Assembly (NCBI GenBank): GCA_002698985.1
Contig: PAAY01000005.1
Span: forward strand, 1-44,941
From: Saprospirales bacterium
Lineage (GTDB): Bacteria > Bacteroidota > Bacteroidia > Chitinophagales > Saprospiraceae
Reading direction: 5' to 3'
DNA: 44,941 nucleotides
Of the stretch, positions 40,795 through 44,941 are shown piece by piece (position 1 is the stretch's first letter; every line of letters begins with the position of its first letter). Both the position numbers and the translations under genes were made by a program. Under the pieces are notes generated by a model. It did not search any database, was not told the origin of the DNA, and saw only the letters and a program-made list of their open reading frames with translations.

Positions 40795-41850
40795 TCAGAA
40801 GCGCGGGCAGTAAACACCGCGACGCTCGTTGTTGCAGAATTTGTAAACCAGCGCAAACTCAAAAGCACCGTTGTTGGAGCTGGCAGGTTTCAGTGCTGAA
40901 ACGTTCACGTCGTAGCTGAAACCCAATGAGAACTGGTTGTAATCGAAGCGGGTTGAAAGGATCACCGCATCGGTCAGGATGCCGGTCTCAACCTTGTTGG
41001 ACACCCGCACCCAGGTACCAAACTGGAAAGCCTGGTAGTTGTTGACACGGCTGCCGCTGCCAAGGACAAAGCGCAGGCTGGTACCGGAGTTCACCTGGAA
41101 CGAAGGTCCTTGCTTCATCACAATGACACCCGGGAGCAATCCCACGCGTTTGGTCACTTCAAACTCACCACCGGCGTGGAAAGTGAAGCGGCTGTAGATG
41201 AAGTCCTTGTTTTCGGAATTGAACGACTGGTTGGCACGGTTGAGGTGGTGAAAGGCACCGCCCACATAGAGGCTGTTGCTCTCGTCAAAAACAGAGAACC
41301 ACATCAAACCGGCGGCCATATCGGCAAAGAGGAAATTGTCCTGATCAAAATTGCTGTCTTCAAAAGACGGGCAGGTGGCGCAGAATCCGCCCTCGCCGTC
41401 GTGCTGGGTACCCCAGCGCAGTTTCAGAAAGTCTATGCTTCGCTGCGCAACACCGGCTTCAGCACCGAAAACGAGGTAATGGGCCTCCTTGCGGCTACCG
41501 GCCATGCGCTTGGCGTAAGAAGCTGAAAGTTTACCAGTTACCGTTGCAAAATCGGCTTCACCGGCACGATCACCCCAAAATGTTCCGCCGATACCGAAGT
41601 AGTCATAGCGGCCCACGGGAATCTTCTGGTCGTATGAAAATGAATATGTTGAATAGGCATTGTCTTTCAAAACGCTCGCCCATTGGTTGCGGTAGTTGCC
41701 CACCAGGCGGATGTTGCAATTCATGACCCCTGTCATGGCGGGGTTCAGATTGAGCGGGGAGAGGTAGAACTGTGAGAAGTGTATGTCCTGAGCAGATGCA
41801 CCAAAACCTACAAACAACAAAAGAGAAAAGAGTAAATGTTTGAATTTCAT
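40795..41850 (-). CDS. PorP/SprF family type IX secretion outer-membrane protein
   Basis: 351 residues from MKFKHLLFSLLLFVG; an in-frame extension of 23 residues upstream is unlikely. Signal peptide ends ~GASAQ. The family hallmark starts the mature part: DIHFSQFYLSPLNLNPAMTGV. A barrel of alternating strands follows with a typical FGIGGTFWGDRAG turn and an end VYKFCNNERRGVYCPRF. PorP/SprF proteins are needed for T9SS-dependent export or for anchoring of surface adhesins/filaments. This one is unpaired with other T9SS core genes. Confidence 0.94.
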   Translation of the reverse strand: MKFKHLLFSLLLFVGFGASAQDIHFSQFYLSPLNLNPAMTGVMNCNIRLVGNYRNQWASVLKDNAYSTYSFSYDQKIPVGRYDYFGIGGTFWGDRAGEADFATVTGKLSASYAKRMAGSRKEAHYLVFGAEAGVAQRSIDFLKLRWGTQHDGEGGFCATCPSFEDSNFDQDNFLFADMAAGLMWFSVFDESNSLYVGGAFHHLNRANQSFNSENKDFIYSRFTFHAGGEFEVTKRVGLLPGVIVMKQGPSFQVNSGTSLRFVLGSGSRVNNYQAFQFGTWVRVSNKVETGILTDAVILSTRFDYNQFSLGFSYDVNVSALKPASSNNGAFEFALVYKFCNNERRGVYCPRF

Positions 41851-42486
41851 CTGAAAAGCTTTTAAGAATACCGTGCTGCGGACGATTGTTTTTTCAGCAC
41901 TCGTTTTTTCCGCATGCAATAATAGAGAATGAACCGAACTTAAAAGGAGATTTGGTAGTTAAAAGCGGGAATTTTGTCAACCAAACGGTATAACTGCTCT
42001 TTGTTTGCAAGAATAACTCCAAATTTCACAGTCCAAAAAACGAGCCGTCTGAACTGAAATTGCCCCCTTGTTTTTCCTTAATGTGGAACTGAGGAACTGA
42101 AGAATGAGGGCCCCGATAGCCATCGGGGCAAAAAGTGCCCTCATTCGTTTAGAGTGGTTTAGAGAGGTTTAGAGAGGTTCCGCTCGGTCGCCCTAAATCT
42201 CTATAACCCAAAGTTTTAGATCTATGCCAACTCCTCTCAATCAACGACTCTTGCAGGCAACTCTAATTGAAAATGGCTTTTTTGCTGCTAAAATTTAGAA
42301 ATCTCACTCCTGACAGCACTCAGAGTGCTGTCAGGAGTAAAATGCGAACACCCTCAATCGAATAGCTAGGTACCTCCCTACTCCCTAAACCCTAAACCCT
42401 ACACTCTAAACCCTACACCCTAAACCACTCAAAAAAAATCCTACCTTACCGTTTCTTTGGTACACTCACTGAAAATCCGAACAACC
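41851..42486. other. 636-bp intergenic region rich in palindromes and repeats
   Basis: Contains a nested palindrome (GAATGAGGGC 42102-42111 with GCCCTCATTC 42137-42146, surrounding GCCCCGAT / ATCGGGGC 42110-42129), three GTTTAGAG repeats (~42148-42175), a perfect 15-bp stem (42306-42338), and (CCCTAAACCCTACAC)n-type repeats at 42372-42428. Promoters for the flanking divergent genes must lie here. Confidence 0.6.
42306..42338. repeat. 33-bp inverted repeat (15-bp perfect stem)
   Basis: ACTCCTGACAGCACT, CAG loop, AGTGCTGTCAGGAGT. No T-tract directly next to it on either strand, so a terminator role is uncertain. Resembles a stand-alone short interspersed palindrome. Confidence 0.85.
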
Positions 42487-44865
42487 ATGGAAACGTACAA
42501 ACTGGGTCAGGTACTGGCCGATGAAGCCACCGCATTGAAAAACCGCCGGAAAGCGCTTTTCGGAGAAGAAGCTGCTGAGAATTTTGACAAAAACCGCTTT
42601 GGGCTGGCGCTTTCCGGGGGCGGCATTCGCTCCGCAACCATCAACCTGGGATTCCTGCGCACCCTCAACCTTTTCAAACTGCTGGAAAAGGCCGACTACA
42701 TTTCCACCGTATCAGGTGGGGGCTACACAGGGGCTTACATTCAATCCACCATCAAGGAAAAGAACGGTTACGACGAGCTTTTTGCCGAAGAAAAAATCGA
42801 ACACCTGCGCCGCTATGGCAATTACCTGATTCCCGGCCAGAGCGCCTTCACCAAATTGTGGAACACGCTGATGCTGGCCATTGGCTTCCTCATCAGCTGG
42901 ATCATGAGCCTGCTGGGGCCGGCGGCAGCCGTGGTGGCCACGTACCTCATTTTCAAGGTGGTCACCTCCATCCCTATTTTCAAGAATGACGACCTGCTGC
43001 TGGACCTCAACTATCCGGGCAACATTGTCATGGACATCCTCAACCCGGCGCTGTGGGCACTGGGTTCAGTGATGCTGGTGCATTTGCTGCTGAATGTTGC
43101 CAGGATCTTCGACCTGGGCATTTCGAAGACCTTCACAAAAATTGAGACGGTCATTGCCGTGCTGTTGATCGCCTTTCTGATGGTGGTTGGCGGGGTCACT
43201 TACGAAATGAACACCGACTGGGTGGGCAACCAGGCCTGGGAGATGCTGCTGCTGGCAGCCGGCCTGCTGGCCGCCGGATTCATCCTCAACCCCAATGCGC
43301 TGAGTTTCCACCGTTACTACCGCAACCAGCTTGCCGATGCTTACCTGGCTCACACCGGCAATCGCTTCAAAAACCTCCTGCTCAAAGATGTTTTTTCCTT
43401 CGGCAAAAACGAAGACCGGAGCCGCTACCTGGCACCCTACCCCCTCATCAACACCTGCCTCAACCTGCAAAACCCCGGCGGCAAGGATAAATTCAAAGGC
43501 GCCAAGGCCAGCGACTACTTCCTGCTGTCGCCGATGTACTGCGGTTCCAAACTCAGCAAATACATCAGAACCGGCGACACCCCCGGATACCGTGAAATGA
43601 CCCTGCCGGCGGCGCTCACCATTTCGGCGGCCGCCGTCAATCCGGGCATGGGCATCTATTCCAGCAAGATGCTCAGCATCCTGATGACGCTGTTCAACGC
43701 CCGCCTCGGATTCTGGGTGAACAACCCCGATGTCAAACCCTCAAAACTTTTCGGACACCTGGTCTGGTGGCCCAGTTATTTTTTCAAAGAACTGCTCTCC
43801 AACATCGGCACCACCAACCGCAAGCTGAACATCTCCGACGGCGGCCACATCGAAAACCTGGCGGTTTACGAGCTTTTGCGTCGCCAATGCAGGCTCATCA
43901 TCGCCGTGGATGCCGGGGCAGATCCCAAAAGTTCTTTTGCCGATCTGGAAAACCTGGCCATCCGTGCCCGCAACGAGCTGGGCATAGAAATCCGGTTCCG
44001 GCCGGATCAGGACCCGGTGGACATCATCCGGCCCCGACCCTCCAGCGGCTATGCCCGCAAGCGCTTCGCCATCGCCGACCTGCTGAAAATCTGGGAAGAA
44101 TTCAACATCTACAACGAAAAGGGTGAACCCGTCACCTTCAAAAAAACCGTCAAAACCGGTAAAAAAGAGGAGGTCAAAACCATCAAACTGGAGGCCCTCG
44201 TCAATTACTTCTACCACCCCAGCCAACCCGATCTGCTGAAATACCGCCTGGATCTGAAAGCCGAACGGGGCGTTGACCTGCCCGAAGCAGACTACGACCG
44301 CTATTACCAACAGGCCAAAAAAATTGTGGACGACAAACTGCTGGCCTGTGCACACCTGCCAGCCATGGAGCGCATCAAAACAGGCACCCTGGTTTACATC
44401 AAATCGAGCGTGACCCCTCCGCGTAAAATCTTCGTTCCGGAATACACCAGCAAGGGACAGAAAAACCTCCAGTTCGACACCTTTAAGTACAAGATCTATC
44501 ACCCGGCATTCCCACACGAAAGCACCGCCGACCAGTTCTTCGACCCCGTGCAATGGGAGTCGTACTTCCAGCTGGGCCAGTCCATCGCTGCCGATATTCT
44601 GGGCACACCGAAGCCCGTCTCGGAATTCCGGCGGGGTGACAACGACCTGGACATCGACGACCTGATCAAATGGTTTGACAAGGATCAGCCCCTGTTCCGC
44701 AAAGAGGAAAAGATCGAAGGCGTTTTCGATGCACCGGAGAAACCCGTCGAAATGGAAGAGGAAGCACTCGAAACCTACCGGCCCAAACCCGCCGGAGAAA
44801 GAACCGCCCCCTCTCCTCAGGACATCAAAAAGCAGATCGAGGAAGAAATGGAGTTCAGGATTTAG
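42487..44865 (+). CDS. Patatin-like phospholipase with membrane-helix insertion
   Basis: 792 residues from METYKLGQVLADE. The oxyanion loop is SGGGIRSAT (43-51), the nucleophile Ser76 in STVSGGGYTGAY (GxSxG-like, with Val before Ser), and the dyad Asp451 in ISDGGHIENLAVYELLRR. Between nucleophile and Asp lie about four membrane helices (~128-158, 186-206, 220-240, 250-267), so the catalytic domain is split by a membrane module. The C-terminal ~300 residues are soluble with a charged, Glu-rich end. Lipid acyl hydrolase is likely; a role in envelope remodelling or defence cannot be told apart from sequence. Confidence 0.88.
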   Translation: METYKLGQVLADEATALKNRRKALFGEEAAENFDKNRFGLALSGGGIRSATINLGFLRTLNLFKLLEKADYISTVSGGGYTGAYIQSTIKEKNGYDELFAEEKIEHLRRYGNYLIPGQSAFTKLWNTLMLAIGFLISWIMSLLGPAAAVVATYLIFKVVTSIPIFKNDDLLLDLNYPGNIVMDILNPALWALGSVMLVHLLLNVARIFDLGISKTFTKIETVIAVLLIAFLMVVGGVTYEMNTDWVGNQAWEMLLLAAGLLAAGFILNPNALSFHRYYRNQLADAYLAHTGNRFKNLLLKDVFSFGKNEDRSRYLAPYPLINTCLNLQNPGGKDKFKGAKASDYFLLSPMYCGSKLSKYIRTGDTPGYREMTLPAALTISAAAVNPGMGIYSSKMLSILMTLFNARLGFWVNNPDVKPSKLFGHLVWWPSYFFKELLSNIGTTNRKLNISDGGHIENLAVYELLRRQCRLIIAVDAGADPKSSFADLENLAIRARNELGIEIRFRPDQDPVDIIRPRPSSGYARKRFAIADLLKIWEEFNIYNEKGEPVTFKKTVKTGKKEEVKTIKLEALVNYFYHPSQPDLLKYRLDLKAERGVDLPEADYDRYYQQAKKIVDDKLLACAHLPAMERIKTGTLVYIKSSVTPPRKIFVPEYTSKGQKNLQFDTFKYKIYHPAFPHESTADQFFDPVQWESYFQLGQSIAADILGTPKPVSEFRRGDNDLDIDDLIKWFDKDQPLFRKEEKIEGVFDAPEKPVEMEEEALETYRPKPAGERTAPSPQDIKKQIEEEMEFRI

Positions 44866-44941
44866 AGCCTGTTTAGATTTTCATGCTTGAGCGAAAGTGA
44901 GCAAATTTTATTCTGAACGAGGCAAATTTTGCAGGCGGATA
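44866..44941. other. Right edge: possible start of a repeated element
   Basis: GAGCCTGTTTAGATTTTCAT follows the stop directly. The word GCAAATTTT occurs twice (about 44900 and 44922). The pattern resembles an interspersed repeat or element end cut by the window edge. Confidence 0.3.

Noticed and set aside
42372-42428. CCCTAAA repeats as a telomere or linear replicon end
   Set aside because: They are short, degenerate, internal to the sequence and flanked by ordinary genes; similar blocks occur at 5.7 kb in the other orientation.
37412-44865. A single defence island joining the EAD11 protease and the patatin-like lipase
   Set aside because: Housekeeping-type genes (DUF423, biotin carrier, AtpZ, bactofilin, PorP/SprF) on the opposite strand lie between them, so no shared operon or island is supported.

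Overview
The window is a chromosome segment from a Bacteroidota bacterium, most likely Saprospiria/Saprospiraceae-like. The phylum call rests on type IX secretion (T9SS) features: a PorP/SprF-family protein, a DUF6089 barrel, and three secreted proteins with C-terminal sorting domains. It is supported by TAnnTTTG promoter -7 boxes and weak Shine-Dalgarno use. The family call is inference from the large HYR-repeat proteins and gene style. No rRNA, tRNA, complete insertion sequence or CRISPR array was seen.

Layout. 0-2.5 kb: A+T-rich accessory genes (small membrane proteins, a secreted esterase with TPR tail). 2.5-8 kb: housekeeping genes (tsaD, bactofilin, DUF3822, rsmD-like methyltransferase, a D-threonine-aldolase-like PLP enzyme). 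8-17 kb: two tandem paralogous ~1300-residue secreted proteins (HYR repeats, dockerin-like pair, cohesin-like domain, T9SS tail), each behind a long structured leader. 17-22 kb: DUF6089 barrel, a small anchored protein and a heme-type TonB-dependent receptor. 21.5-25.3 kb: Gfo/Idh/MocA oxidoreductase, secreted CotH-like protein, exported unknown. 25.6-28.4 kb: recO and thrS, convergent. 28.7-31.5 kb: hairpin array, promoter, TPP riboswitch and a thiamin-type TonB receptor, closed by a strong terminator. 31.9-33.8 kb: A+T-rich island with a GIY-YIG nuclease-like protein and an SH3b protein. 34-37 kb: membrane-anchored subtilase and FGGY sugar kinase. 37.4-38.4 kb: EAD11-trypsin conflict-type effector. 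38.4-41.9 kb: DUF423, biotin carrier, two ATP-synthase-associated small membrane proteins, bactofilin, PorP/SprF. 42.5-44.9 kb: a membrane-inserted patatin-like lipase.

The most unusual feature is the intergenic DNA. Four arrays are built from ~16-20 bp units made of the word TAAAC plus a short palindrome whose stem changes from unit to unit but whose loop is nearly always small and purine-rich (C-GAA-G, C-GCA-G, C-AAA-G). Three of the arrays stop directly at a predicted promoter. The same TAAAC word heads a 10-bp tandem repeat after recO. Other 7-bp and 10-bp tandem repeats and palindromes fill most remaining gaps. These arrays, the TPP leader with a possible start-codon-masking stem, and the dockerin+cohesin secreted pair are the main candidates for new biology.
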